From assembly GCF_003149245.1 (NCBI RefSeq), contig NZ_QGDL01000007.1, positions 186,001-250,000 of the forward strand: a stretch of DNA of 64,000 nt, read 5' to 3'. How positions within the stretch are numbered: the stretch's first letter is position 1; each line of letters starts with the position of its first letter. The DNA comes from Faecalicatena orotica. GTDB taxonomy: Bacteria; Bacillota; Clostridia; Lachnospirales; Lachnospiraceae. The position numbers and the translations under genes are program-made. Positions 43,300-51,580 of the stretch are shown piece after piece. The notes beneath the pieces were generated by a model that searched no databases, was not told where the DNA came from, and was given only the letters and a program-made list of their open reading frames with translations.

Positions 43300-43587
43300 A
43301 TGGCATATGGAGCATATGGACTGGTAGAAGTTCTGGGAGAAGCTAATGCTGTGCTGGTGACGGACCAGATGCTGAAAGCAGCAGATGTATCATACGAGAC
43401 ACAGGATACAAAGTGCGGGGGACATGCCCTGATCTTTATCAGCGGCAGCGTATCGGCAGTGAGCGCCGCAGTGGAGAGCGTAACAGTGGCTCCGCCGTGT
43501 AAAGTATTCAACTCAGCAGTCATCTCTAATCCGTCAGAAGAGATGGTGAACATCGTAGAGGGATTCAAAAACAGAAAGAAAAAATAA
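43300..43587 (+). CDS. Bacterial microcompartment shell protein 2, Cys pore
   Basis: Second BMC-domain protein of 95 residues, 16 bases after the first. YGLVEVLGEANAVLVTDQML begins the domain. In place of the common KIGSG-type pore loop it has TKCGGHA, which puts a Cys (about residue 44) next to the expected sixfold pore. A further motif APPCKVFNSAVI has a second Cys. Shell proteins with a pore Cys are known to bind iron-sulfur clusters in some glycyl-radical compartments (the GrpU type), so this is a candidate for a metal or electron-conducting pore. A terminator follows. Confidence 0.85.
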   Translation: MAYGAYGLVEVLGEANAVLVTDQMLKAADVSYETQDTKCGGHALIFISGSVSAVSAAVESVTVAPPCKVFNSAVISNPSEEMVNIVEGFKNRKKK

Positions 43588-43618
43588 TTGTACATACAGT
43601 ATGAACAACAGAATCAAT

Positions 43619-43665
43619 AAAAAGCAGCGGTTAGAGACTTTCAAGAGTCCGGCCGCTGCTTTTTT
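43619..43665 (+). terminator. Terminator of the BMC pair
   Basis: Stem AAAAAGCAGCGG/CCGCTGCTTTTT with a T tail. Confidence 0.9.
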
Positions 43666-43689
43666 GTGACTATTCTGAAAACGGACCGC

Positions 43690-43708
43690 AAAAGGGTCTG
43701 ACCCCTTT
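43690..43708. repeat. GGGTCTGACCCC palindrome, copy 1
   Basis: AAAGGGTCTGACCCCTTT lies between two convergent genes and reaches into the stop codon of the deacetylase gene. It matches copies at 46602-46658 and 48571-48609. Confidence 0.65.
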
Positions 43709-44591
43709 ACAGTTCCTGCAGTGTTTTGAAGGTATACCCCATTTCTTCCCACTTGGTCAGCAGTTCATCTAATATTTCCCCGTTTGTTTTGGAGGTGCTG
43801 TGCAGCAGGACGATTGCGCCGGGGTGGATTCTGCCGAGGAGTTTTTCGAAGGCTTCTTCTTTGGTGGGCTGGTCGTTTTCGTACCAGTCGACATAGGCGA
43901 GGCTCCAGAAGAATGTTTTGTATCCCAGGTCTTTTGCCATCTGCAGGTTTGATTCGCTGTATTTGCCTTGCGGCGGACGATAGAATTTCGTCATTTCTTC
44001 TCCGGTGGCCTCTTTGTATGCGGCTTCTACATCTCCAAGCTCCTTCTGGAAGGCTTCTTTGGTCGAGATCTGCGACATATCGGGGTGATGGTATGTATGG
44101 TTTCCTACGGTGTGGCCTTCTGCCGTCATCCGTTTTACGAGGTCGGGGTTTGTTGAAATGAATGTGCCGACGACGAAAAATGTGGCGGAGACGTTGTGTT
44201 TTTTCAGTGCATCCAGGATTGCGGGCATATTTCCGTTTTCAAAGCCTGCATCGAAGGTAAGGTAGATGACTTTTTCATCTGCATTTCCAGTATAGTATGC
44301 ATCGTATTTTTTCAATTCCTCAGAGGTTGCGTTGGCGACCGGCGGCTGTCCCTCCTGCTGGAAGCTCAGTCCCCAGTTTCCGTCCGCGGAGGTAGCAATC
44401 TCTGCAGAGGCGGCGCTGCCTTCAGGAATGGTATCGGCCGAGGTGATTGTTTCGGCGGCATCGGGAGAGAAGTGGTCCTGCACCTTACCGGCGGCAGTTC
44501 CGGCGAGGAAAGCGGCTGCAAACAGCAGCAGTGTTTTCGCGCCTTTCTTTAAAAGCGTTTTCTTTTCCAGATTTTTCAGATTGATTTTCAT
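43707..44591 (-). CDS. Polysaccharide deacetylase (PdaA-like)
   Basis: Exported protein of 294 residues with one N-terminal membrane anchor at about 15-35. The NodB domain (about 105-290) has VIYLTFDAGFENGN with the TFDAG metal Asp, the His pair in GHTVGNHTYHHPD, and YRPPQGKYS. TFDAG with this layout is typical of PdaA-like delta-lactam-forming de-N-acetylases, which modify muramic acid in spore cortex, though other peptidoglycan deacetylases are possible. Its stop codon is in the GGGTCTGACCCC palindrome. Confidence 0.85.
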   Translation of the reverse strand: MKINLKNLEKKTLLKKGAKTLLLFAAAFLAGTAAGKVQDHFSPDAAETITSADTIPEGSAASAEIATSADGNWGLSFQQEGQPPVANATSEELKKYDAYYTGNADEKVIYLTFDAGFENGNMPAILDALKKHNVSATFFVVGTFISTNPDLVKRMTAEGHTVGNHTYHHPDMSQISTKEAFQKELGDVEAAYKEATGEEMTKFYRPPQGKYSESNLQMAKDLGYKTFFWSLAYVDWYENDQPTKEEAFEKLLGRIHPGAIVLLHSTSKTNGEILDELLTKWEEMGYTFKTLQEL

Positions 44592-44786
44592 TTTATCACC
44601 AGAATCTTATTCTCTACAGTATATGTCGGAATCACAGAAATATTTTCGGTTGAGGCAAATATGTAAAGTAATGGGAGGAATCGGGAATTTTTTGTGCGGT
44701 ATAGAAATGGATTTTTTACGGAAATAGTGTTAAAGTGGTAGAGTGAGATTAAAAAATGAAAGAAAATAGGATGACAGGAGATATTT

Positions 44787-45578
44787 ATGAAGAAGGCAGC
44801 GTTATTTTTTGATATTGACGGTACGATATTAAGTGAGATTACGAAGGAAATACCACAGAGCGCTCTGGATGCCATGCTTGCGGCAAAGAAGGCGGGGCAT
44901 CTGCTTTTTATTAATACAGGACGAACACTATGCAGTATTCCGGCGCAAATAAAACAGTTTCCGTTTGATGGATTTTTATGCGGGTGCGGAACATATCTGA
45001 CGTATCAGGATGAGATTCTGTTTGCAAGTTCGATTCCGGAACAAAGAGGGCGCGAAATCATCCGGAAGATGATGGAATGTAAAATTGAAGGGATTATAGA
45101 GGCAGTGGACGATGTTTACCTGCCGGAACGGATTTCCCGGTTTGACAGGCTCGAAAGTTCAAAAAGATACTTTCGAAGTGAAGGGCTGGGGATGGAAACG
45201 TATCTGGAAACAGGAAATTTTATCTACGACAAGCTGTTTGTCTACGCGGATAAAAAGAGTGATAAGGAGGCATTTTTCAAGTTTATCGAGAAGGACATTG
45301 AACCAATTGACCGGGGCGAAAATACTTATGAGTGTATTCAAAAAGGATATTCTAAGGCAACGGCATGTGAGTTTATAATGAATAAATTCAGAATGGAGCG
45401 GGAGCAGGCGTATGTGTTCGGTGACAGCACGAATGATATATCTATGTTTGAATATGCAGTGCATACAGTTGCGATGGGGAACCATGCAGAAGAACTGGAC
45501 CCCTATACAGAATATGTGACGGCAAAAGTGGAAGAAGACGGGATTGCCCGGGCGGTCAGGCACTATGGATTGATGTAG
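44787..45578 (+). CDS. Cof-type HAD phosphatase
   Basis: HAD phosphatase of 263 residues. Motif I ALFFDIDGTILSE, motif II LLFINTGRT, a Lys in QKGYSKATACEF and motif IV VFGDSTNDISMFEYA. A C2-type cap puts it in the Cof/YidA group. ACAGGAGA precedes it. It and the hydroxyacid dehydrogenase are co-directional with a 38-base gap, so they may be cotranscribed. The substrate is unknown. Confidence 0.88.
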   Translation: MKKAALFFDIDGTILSEITKEIPQSALDAMLAAKKAGHLLFINTGRTLCSIPAQIKQFPFDGFLCGCGTYLTYQDEILFASSIPEQRGREIIRKMMECKIEGIIEAVDDVYLPERISRFDRLESSKRYFRSEGLGMETYLETGNFIYDKLFVYADKKSDKEAFFKFIEKDIEPIDRGENTYECIQKGYSKATACEFIMNKFRMEREQAYVFGDSTNDISMFEYAVHTVAMGNHAEELDPYTEYVTAKVEEDGIARAVRHYGLM

Positions 45579-45616
45579 AATACTAGAATCAAACACACTC
45601 CAGGGAGGGATAAGAG

Positions 45617-46600
45617 ATGAAGATTTTTGTGTATAATTACAGGGAATTTGATGAAGCAGTGTTTTTTCAGAAATTTTCAAAAGAATATGAGGTGGAGCTT
45701 GGCATCTGCCATGATGATCCATGTATGGAGAATGCGCACCTTGCGGCAGGATATGAATATATCAGTATCATAACGACAAAGATCGATGAGGAACTGATGG
45801 CGAAGTTCCACGAATTGGGCGTCAGGATGATTTCCACAAGGACGATTGGATATGACCATATCGATCTTGGGGCGGCAAAGAAGTATGGCATGAAGGTAAG
45901 CAACGTGTCGTATTCGCCTGAGTGTGTTGCTGATTATACGGTTATGCTGATGCTGATGGCGGTCCGCAAGATGAAACGAATCATGCAGAGAGAGGAGATC
46001 AACGACTTTTCCCTTCCCGGGATACAGGGCGTGGAAATGCACAACCTGTCGGTCGGTGTGATCGGTACAGGAAGGATCGGACAGGCAGTGATCCGCGACC
46101 TGAGCGGCTTTGGGTGTAAGATATACGCCTATGATCATCATCAAAATGAGAGTGCTGCAAAATATGCAGAATATGTAGATCTGGAGACCCTTTATAGGAC
46201 ATGTGACATGATTACCCTTCACATGCCGTTGAATGATGATAATTTCCATATGATTGATGCAGAGGCAATTAATAAGATGAAGGACGGCGCCGTGCTGATT
46301 AACACTGCCAGAGGCGGGCTGGTCGATACAAAGGACCTGATTGACGCGCTGGAATCTGAGAAAATCGGGGCAGCGGCTATGGACGTGATCGAGGATGAGT
46401 TCGGTATGTATTATTATGACAGAAAGTCAGATATCCTGAGCAAGCGGGACCTGTATATACTCAGGGGATTCCCGAATGTGATCGTAACCCCGCACATGGC
46501 TTTTTATACGGACCAGGCGGTGAGCGATATGGTGAAGCATTCGATAGAGAGCTGTTGTATGAATGAGAAGGGGGTTAAAAATCCCTGGGAGATCGTTTGA
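45617..46600 (+). CDS. D-2-hydroxyacid dehydrogenase (D-lactate dehydrogenase-like)
   Basis: NAD-dependent dehydrogenase of 327 residues. NAD-binding VGVIGTGRIGQAVIRDLSGF, ITLHMPLNDDN, catalytic Arg in LINTARGGLVDT, Glu in VIEDEFGMYY and His in VTPHMAFYTDQA. The VSYSPECVADYTVMLML stretch matches the D-lactate dehydrogenase/VanH group. It would reduce pyruvate or another 2-oxo acid. Its stop codon lies two bases before a 57-base perfect palindrome. Confidence 0.88.
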   Translation: MKIFVYNYREFDEAVFFQKFSKEYEVELGICHDDPCMENAHLAAGYEYISIITTKIDEELMAKFHELGVRMISTRTIGYDHIDLGAAKKYGMKVSNVSYSPECVADYTVMLMLMAVRKMKRIMQREEINDFSLPGIQGVEMHNLSVGVIGTGRIGQAVIRDLSGFGCKIYAYDHHQNESAAKYAEYVDLETLYRTCDMITLHMPLNDDNFHMIDAEAINKMKDGAVLINTARGGLVDTKDLIDALESEKIGAAAMDVIEDEFGMYYYDRKSDILSKRDLYILRGFPNVIVTPHMAFYTDQAVSDMVKHSIESCCMNEKGVKNPWEIV

Positions 46601-46601
46601 A

Positions 46602-46658
46602 AATTCTGACAATGGCGCGCAAAGGGGTCTGACCCCTTTGCGCGCCATTGTCAGAATT
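46602..46658. repeat. 57-bp perfect palindrome with GGGGTCTGACCCC core, copy 2
   Basis: Two 28-base arms (46602-46629 and 46631-46658) are perfect inverted copies around a central T. The centre is GGGGTCTGACCCC flanked by AAA and TTT. It contains the last codons and stop of aroE and lies between two convergent genes, so it may also serve as a bidirectional terminator. Confidence 0.9.
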
Positions 46659-47481
46659 GTTTTGCTAATTCGTCGTGAATATGATTTCCCATATTGTAAT
46701 CCAGCTTTTTATTAAACCAGATTTCTTCTGATCCAATCGCCTGATCGACTAGCATCATCAGTCCGGTAACGATCTGCAGGCCTTCGTCTTTTGCGATTCT
46801 CAAAAATTCTGTTATCAGAGGATTATACACAATATCAGCAGCAGCCTTGAATTGTCTGATAACGGAAGCATCTACCGGGCTCTCACCGGCATTCGGATAC
46901 ATGCCGACAGGGGTGGTATTGATGAGAATGTCCCCCGCAGGAACCTGATCCAGATGACAGGTGTGTATATAAGGGAACAGGTCTTCCAGATATTGTGTTG
47001 CCTCATGGTTGCGAGCGGCGACAGTGATGTTGGAGGCCCCCTCCATGTGGAAACCGTAAATCAGGGCTTTTGCGGCGCCGCCGGACCCGAGGATGACAAT
47101 ATCTTTCCCGGACAGGCTGACCCCGGCCTTTTTAAACATGCTGACTACGCCGATGTAGTCTGTGTTATATCCGTAGAAAAGGCCGTCTTTCATAAAAATG
47201 GTGTTTACGGCCCCGATTTTTCTGGCATGTGGATCGAGTATGTCCACAAGGTGGTAAGCCACTTCTTTGTAGGGCATGGTTACGTTCATTCCGATGATGT
47301 TTTCCTCTTTCATGACGTCCAATATATGAAGGACTTCATTTTCATCCATCTCATATTTCTTGTAGATTCCCCGGATATTCTGTTGTTTCAGTAAGTCATA
47401 ATGAATCTCGGGGGAAAGGCTGTGCCCTAATTTTTCACCCAGAACCCCGAGACGGAGTATGTTTTCATTTTCTGTATTCAT
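46651..47481 (-). CDS. aroE: Shikimate dehydrogenase
   Basis: NADP-dependent enzyme of 276 residues. Substrate-binding GEKLGHSLSPEIHYD, catalytic Lys in NVTMPYKEVAY, NTDYIGV and cofactor-binding VILGSGGAAKALI are typical. VNTTPVGMYP-like NTTPVGMYPN and GLMMLVDQAIGSEEIWF are present. It reduces 3-dehydroshikimate to shikimate. It is the last gene of the aroF-aroB-aroE operon, one base after aroB. Its last residues (AKQF) are written by the palindrome. Confidence 0.95.
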   Translation of the reverse strand: MNTENENILRLGVLGEKLGHSLSPEIHYDLLKQQNIRGIYKKYEMDENEVLHILDVMKEENIIGMNVTMPYKEVAYHLVDILDPHARKIGAVNTIFMKDGLFYGYNTDYIGVVSMFKKAGVSLSGKDIVILGSGGAAKALIYGFHMEGASNITVAARNHEATQYLEDLFPYIHTCHLDQVPAGDILINTTPVGMYPNAGESPVDASVIRQFKAAADIVYNPLITEFLRIAKDEGLQIVTGLMMLVDQAIGSEEIWFNKKLDYNMGNHIHDELAKQF

Positions 47482-47482
47482 A

Positions 47483-48538
47483 TCAAATCATTCCTGCTGT
47501 TTTGAAAAAATCAAGGTTAGTCGGGTAAACATAGCTGTCACCAATGCTATGGAGGAGAACCACATTCAGATGATTATCCAGATTTTTTTTATCCAGTTTT
47601 ATGGCATCTGTCAGGTCAGACACAGGCAGCCCGCACTGGAAGGGGAGCCCATATGTGTTCAGTACACTTCGTATCCTTTCGGCCTCACCTGGCACGGAAA
47701 GTCCGGCTTTCTCAGATAATCTGGTGATCTGGTACATTCCTATAGCAACAGCTTCCCCGTGGCTTTCGCGTTCATAGTGGTAATATTGTTCTATGGTATG
47801 CGCCAGTGTGTGTCCAAAATTCAGAAGCATCCGCTCCCCGGTGTCGAACTGGTCATTTTCCACCACGGCACGTTTGATGTCCACGCAGCGGTAAATGATG
47901 GAAGAGAGCTGGTCCTTCAAGTCTTCGAAAGAGTGGCGGCTGTTTAATGTCTCAAATAATGCGGCATCCCGGATGCATCCGTATTTGATCACTTCGCCCA
48001 TGCCGTCAGTAATATAACGTTCCGGCAGAGTATCCAGAACATCCGGATCAATCAGGACAAGTTTTGGATGATAAAAAGCACCGACCAGGTTCTTGCCCTG
48101 AGGAAGGTCAACGGCCACTTTCCCCCCGACAGAGGAATCAACCTGTGCAAGGAGGGAGGTCGGAATCTGTACCAGTTTTACACCCCTCAGGAAGCTGGAT
48201 GCCGCAAAACCTGCCAGATCGCCTATAACGCCGCCGCCCAGTGCAATCACAAGGTCACTTCGCGTAATCTGGTTCTCCAGCATAGCCGTATATATCAGGG
48301 GAAGCGTCTTAAAACTTTTTGTCGTTTCACCATGAGGAAGAACAAGATGGCTGCACGCAAAAGACGGCAGTGCCTGAATCAGTTTCTGTCCATACAGGGG
48401 AAAGACATGGTCATCCGAAATAATCATGATCCGCTTTCCACGGAAGACCTGTGTGATATATTGTTCCGCTTTCTCAAGAATTCCAGATTCAATATAAATA
48501 GGATAGCTGTTTTTATCTAAATTAACTTTTAATTCCAC
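47483..48538 (-). CDS. aroB: 3-Dehydroquinate synthase
   Basis: Enzyme of 351 residues starting at GTG 48538 with GGAGA upstream. NAD-binding ALGGGVIGDLAGFAASSFLRG, the metal/substrate region TDGMGEVIKYGCI and the His-containing LNFGHTLAHTIE and RESHGEAVAIGM are typical. It cyclises DAHP to 3-dehydroquinate, the second shikimate step. A double GGGGTC(A/T)GACCCC palindrome separates it from aroF. Confidence 0.95.
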   Translation of the reverse strand: MELKVNLDKNSYPIYIESGILEKAEQYITQVFRGKRIMIISDDHVFPLYGQKLIQALPSFACSHLVLPHGETTKSFKTLPLIYTAMLENQITRSDLVIALGGGVIGDLAGFAASSFLRGVKLVQIPTSLLAQVDSSVGGKVAVDLPQGKNLVGAFYHPKLVLIDPDVLDTLPERYITDGMGEVIKYGCIRDAALFETLNSRHSFEDLKDQLSSIIYRCVDIKRAVVENDQFDTGERMLLNFGHTLAHTIEQYYHYERESHGEAVAIGMYQITRLSEKAGLSVPGEAERIRSVLNTYGLPFQCGLPVSDLTDAIKLDKKNLDNHLNVVLLHSIGDSYVYPTNLDFFKTAGMI

Positions 48539-48570
48539 GAATATTCTCCTTTTTATACAAAACGGTGTTC

Positions 48571-48609
48571 AAAGGGGTCAGACCCCTTTGCAGAAGGGTC
48601 TGACCCCAA
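48571..48609. repeat. Double GGGGTC(A/T)GACCCC palindrome, copies 3 and 4
   Basis: CAAAGGGGTC-A-GACCCCTTTG (48571-48591) is a perfect palindrome and is directly followed by a partial second copy AGAAGGGTCTGACCCCA (48593-48609). Both lie between aroB and aroF inside the operon. Confidence 0.8.
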
Positions 48610-48627
48610 TGGCTCCCTGCAAGTTAT

Positions 48628-49641
48628 TTAAACGATTTTTCCGACCACGGAAGCAATTTGTTTGATTTGTTTCAGCAATTGGTCATAATTTGAGGGCTTT
48701 AATGACTGGGCCCCATCGCAAAGTGCACTCTCCGGGTCGTTATGTACTTCGACCATGAGTCCGTCGGCCCCGGCTGCCACAGAAGCCTTTGCCATTGGTT
48801 CTACGAGCCACCACTTTCCGCCGGCATGACTTGGATCTATGATGACCGGAAGATGGGTCTTCTTTTTCAGGACAGGGATGCACTGTAAGTCCAGAGTATT
48901 CCTTGTATAAGTCTCGAAGGTACGGATTCCGCGTTCACAGAGGATGACGTTCTCGTTACCGGATGCCATGATATATTCAGCGGACATAATCCATTCTTCA
49001 TAGGTTGCATTTAAACCACGTTTCAGAAGGATTGGGCGGTCGAGCTGCCCGAGCTGTTTGAGCAGGTCAAAGTTCTGCATGTTTCTGGCACCGATCTGGA
49101 TCAGGTCAACCTTCTCGTTGAACACATCCAGATAGTCAGGAGACATCAACTCTGTTACAATAGGAAGACCGACTTCTTCTCTTACTGCACAGAGGATATC
49201 AAGACCTTCCATTCCCAGTCCCTGGAAAGAATACGGGCTGGTCCTTGGTTTGAAGGCACCGCCCCTTAACAGATTGGCACCGGATGCTTTTGCCGCTTTT
49301 GCGATCTCCAGAACCTGATCATGGGATTCTACAGAGCAGGGGCCCGCAATCAGGGCAAGGTGGTCGCCGCCCACTTTGACGCCGGATACATCAATGATGG
49401 AATCCTCCGGGTGAAAAGCGCGGTTGGCAAGTTTGTAAGGTTCCTGCACGTGCATAACCTTGTCGACGGATGCATCGACTTCAAACAGCTTCGCGTCGAT
49501 TGCGGTTGTATCCCCAATACAGCCGATAATCGTCATCTCCGCGCCTCTGACGATGTGTGTGTCCAGTCCGCGCTTCTTAATCAGGCTTTCTACACGGTTA
49601 ACGTTATCTTCCGATGTGTGTGGTTTTAAAACGATGATCAT
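48628..49641 (-). CDS. aroF: 3-Deoxy-7-phosphoheptulonate synthase (DAHP synthase, AroF/AroA(G) type)
   Basis: Enzyme of 337 residues. Start at 49641 with GGGAGG nine bases ahead. The N-terminal 70 residues (MIIVLKPHTSEDNVNRVESL) form the ferredoxin-like regulatory domain of this type. The barrel has IAGPCSVES, RGGAFKPRTSPYSFQG, QIGARNMQNFDLL, LKRGLNATYEEW and IDPSHAGGKW. It makes DAHP from PEP and erythrose-4-phosphate and commits flux to aromatic amino acids. It heads the operon with aroB and aroE. Confidence 0.95.
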   Translation of the reverse strand: MIIVLKPHTSEDNVNRVESLIKKRGLDTHIVRGAEMTIIGCIGDTTAIDAKLFEVDASVDKVMHVQEPYKLANRAFHPEDSIIDVSGVKVGGDHLALIAGPCSVESHDQVLEIAKAAKASGANLLRGGAFKPRTSPYSFQGLGMEGLDILCAVREEVGLPIVTELMSPDYLDVFNEKVDLIQIGARNMQNFDLLKQLGQLDRPILLKRGLNATYEEWIMSAEYIMASGNENVILCERGIRTFETYTRNTLDLQCIPVLKKKTHLPVIIDPSHAGGKWWLVEPMAKASVAAGADGLMVEVHNDPESALCDGAQSLKPSNYDQLLKQIKQIASVVGKIV

Positions 49642-49712
49642 ATTTATTTCCTCCCAATTACAATGACTTCGCACTGTAAAATTTTAACTGTTTAAAGTGT
49701 GAAAACATATGT

Positions 49713-49741
49713 ATCATAAAACATCCTTCGCAGAATGTCAA
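49713..49741 (-). promoter_or_regulatory. Promoter of the aro operon
   Basis: Minus-strand TTGACA (49741-49736), 17-base spacer and TATGAT (49718-49713), about 70 bases ahead of the aroF start. Confidence 0.75.
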
Positions 49742-49781
49742 TAAGTTTGGGGAAATAAAGTAGAAATATTTACCGGTCTCT

Positions 49782-50021
49782 TCAGCAGTCACCGGAGTAA
49801 TAGTTTACAACATCTATGTAATCCCTTGGAACCGGGATATCGAGGCAGATTGTTGTGTATCTCTTGTTTTTCTCATGCTCTGACAGCAGGAGCTTCTGGA
49901 TGCCGTATTTCTTATTGATATCAGTCTTTTTGCCATCCTGCGAGACCATATAGACGGATCCGGTACATGCGTTTACAGTTTCTAAAAATGATTTCATATT
50001 AATAATATTCATAATGATCAT
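49782..50021 (-). CDS. Small protein of unknown function
   Basis: Protein of 79 residues not assigned to a named family. The start at 50021 has GGAG at nine bases; the ATG at 50027 is too close to it. The N-terminus (MKSFLETVNACTGSVYMVS) looks like the short Lachnospiraceae proteins with a helix followed by small beta strands. The end YSGDC has a Cys next to the last residue. It stands between the aro operon and an AraC-type regulator. Confidence 0.6.
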   Translation of the reverse strand: MIIMNIINMKSFLETVNACTGSVYMVSQDGKKTDINKKYGIQKLLLSEHEKNKRYTTICLDIPVPRDYIDVVNYYSGDC

Positions 50022-50112
50022 ATTCATATCCTCCTATCCATATCTTTTACTGCAATATCATTATAGTGCATAAAAAAACAGGAAGATATCAAATTACTGT
50101 ACAATCATATCA

Positions 50113-51021
50113 TTATTCCGCCATTTTCCTGCGGTACTCCATCGGCGTGCAGCCCATGCGTTCACGAAAGACCTTTCCGAAATAACTGCTGCTTCCCAGC
50201 CCGCAAAGCTGACAGATCAGGGTAACCGGTTCGTCCGTTCCGGCCAGCATATAGCAGGCCCTCTGCATACGGTATTCCAGAATATATTCTGCGGGGGAAG
50301 TGTTCAGGCAGTTTCTGAAAAGCCGGAAGCACTCGCGCTCACTGATAAAAGCAGCTCCGGCAATTTTTGCGACGGTGATTTTATCAGCATAATGTTCGTG
50401 AATAAAAATCAGCATGGCCTTAATCTTATCATTCACTCTGTCCGAATGCATGCTCCTTATACCAGAGTCTATCAGCGGGCGGGCCGTATCAAGCAGCTTA
50501 CACCACATTTCTGAAAGAATGGTGCGAAGATGCAGCTCATAATCATAGCTCTTCTCGTCCAGCGAAAAAGATCCCTTCAGCATTTCAAGCAGGTGGCTGT
50601 GTGCCGGGACCTCTGGTGACAGACGAAAGATTTCCATCTGGGAGGCGGAGGTCAGCGGCAGGACGTATTTCTGGTCAATGCGGCTGCCCTTTGATCCGCT
50701 GATCAGAACCGGATCGAATAAATGCAGCAGGGCAGTTACATTTGACTTGCTTCCGACACGGGTCATGTGCAGGACGTTGGAGTTGACGAAACCTCCTGAG
50801 CCGGCAGGGAAAAGCGTCTTTCCGCCGGGGCTGTTATATTCCACAGTTCCCTGTTCTACATAAAAAAGTTCGACTTCCTTATGCCAGTGCCACGGAGCAG
50901 AACCGCCGATGTAGCGGTCCAGTTCAACACGTGATGCAATATAAGGAAAATCTTCTGAAAAATCAGGGAGAACCTCTTCCTGGCTTCCCGGTTTTAATTC
51001 GATCCCCCGAATAATTTTCAT
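50113..51021 (-). CDS. AraC-family regulator
   Basis: Regulator of 302 residues, start at the second ATG (51021) because GGAGGG abuts the first. The N-terminal cupin domain (about 30-120) has WHWHKEVELFYVEQGTVEY with metal-like His/Glu. The C-terminal AraC helix-turn-helix pair has ISERECFRLFRNCLNTSPAE and LGSSSYFGKVFRERMGCTP. It is divergent from cidA/lrgB-like genes with a gap of 200 bases, so it probably controls them. Confidence 0.9.
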   Translation of the reverse strand: MKIIRGIELKPGSQEEVLPDFSEDFPYIASRVELDRYIGGSAPWHWHKEVELFYVEQGTVEYNSPGGKTLFPAGSGGFVNSNVLHMTRVGSKSNVTALLHLFDPVLISGSKGSRIDQKYVLPLTSASQMEIFRLSPEVPAHSHLLEMLKGSFSLDEKSYDYELHLRTILSEMWCKLLDTARPLIDSGIRSMHSDRVNDKIKAMLIFIHEHYADKITVAKIAGAAFISERECFRLFRNCLNTSPAEYILEYRMQRACYMLAGTDEPVTLICQLCGLGSSSYFGKVFRERMGCTPMEYRRKMAE

Positions 51022-51220
51022 AGCCATCCCTCCACGATAAATAAATCAGAAAAATAAGTTATTATAGAAAGAATAATCAATCATCATACGAAAAGCAAGC
51101 GAAAGTTGACAATTCCTTTCTACAGGTGTATTTTAAGTACTGTTCGTGAACACAGTCATGTACTATATTTACGATCCGCCGGCATCATACTTAAATATAA
51201 AACGAAAGAGAGTCTGAGGA

Positions 51221-51580
51221 ATGAAAATTATTAAGCAAATCGGTATTATTTTTACAGTCTGCTGGCTGAGTCAGGTCATAGCACATTTCCTGCCGTTTGA
51301 TTTTCCCGCCAGTGTGATTGGCATGATATTCCTGTTCCTGTGCCTGATGACAGGGGTGCTGAAGATCAGTCACATTCAGGAAAAATCAGATTTCCTGCTG
51401 GGGAATATGGCGTTTTTCTTTGTGCCTGCAGGAGTGAGCATTATGAACTATTTTGACCTGCTTAAAAACAGTGCGGTCAAACTGATTATTATCTGTGTTG
51501 TTTCAACAGTAATCACATTTGCGGTGACAGCATTCAGCGTCACATTTACAATAAAACTTATGAACAGGAGGAAGAAGTGA
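51221..51580 (+). CDS. CidA/LrgA-family membrane protein
   Basis: Membrane protein of 119 residues with four helices. FPASVIGMIFLFLCLMTGVL matches the CidA/LrgA family. A holin-like role in autolysis control or in pyruvate uptake has been described for this family. Its stop overlaps the start of the LrgB-like gene. Confidence 0.87.
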   Translation: MKIIKQIGIIFTVCWLSQVIAHFLPFDFPASVIGMIFLFLCLMTGVLKISHIQEKSDFLLGNMAFFFVPAGVSIMNYFDLLKNSAVKLIIICVVSTVITFAVTAFSVTFTIKLMNRRKK

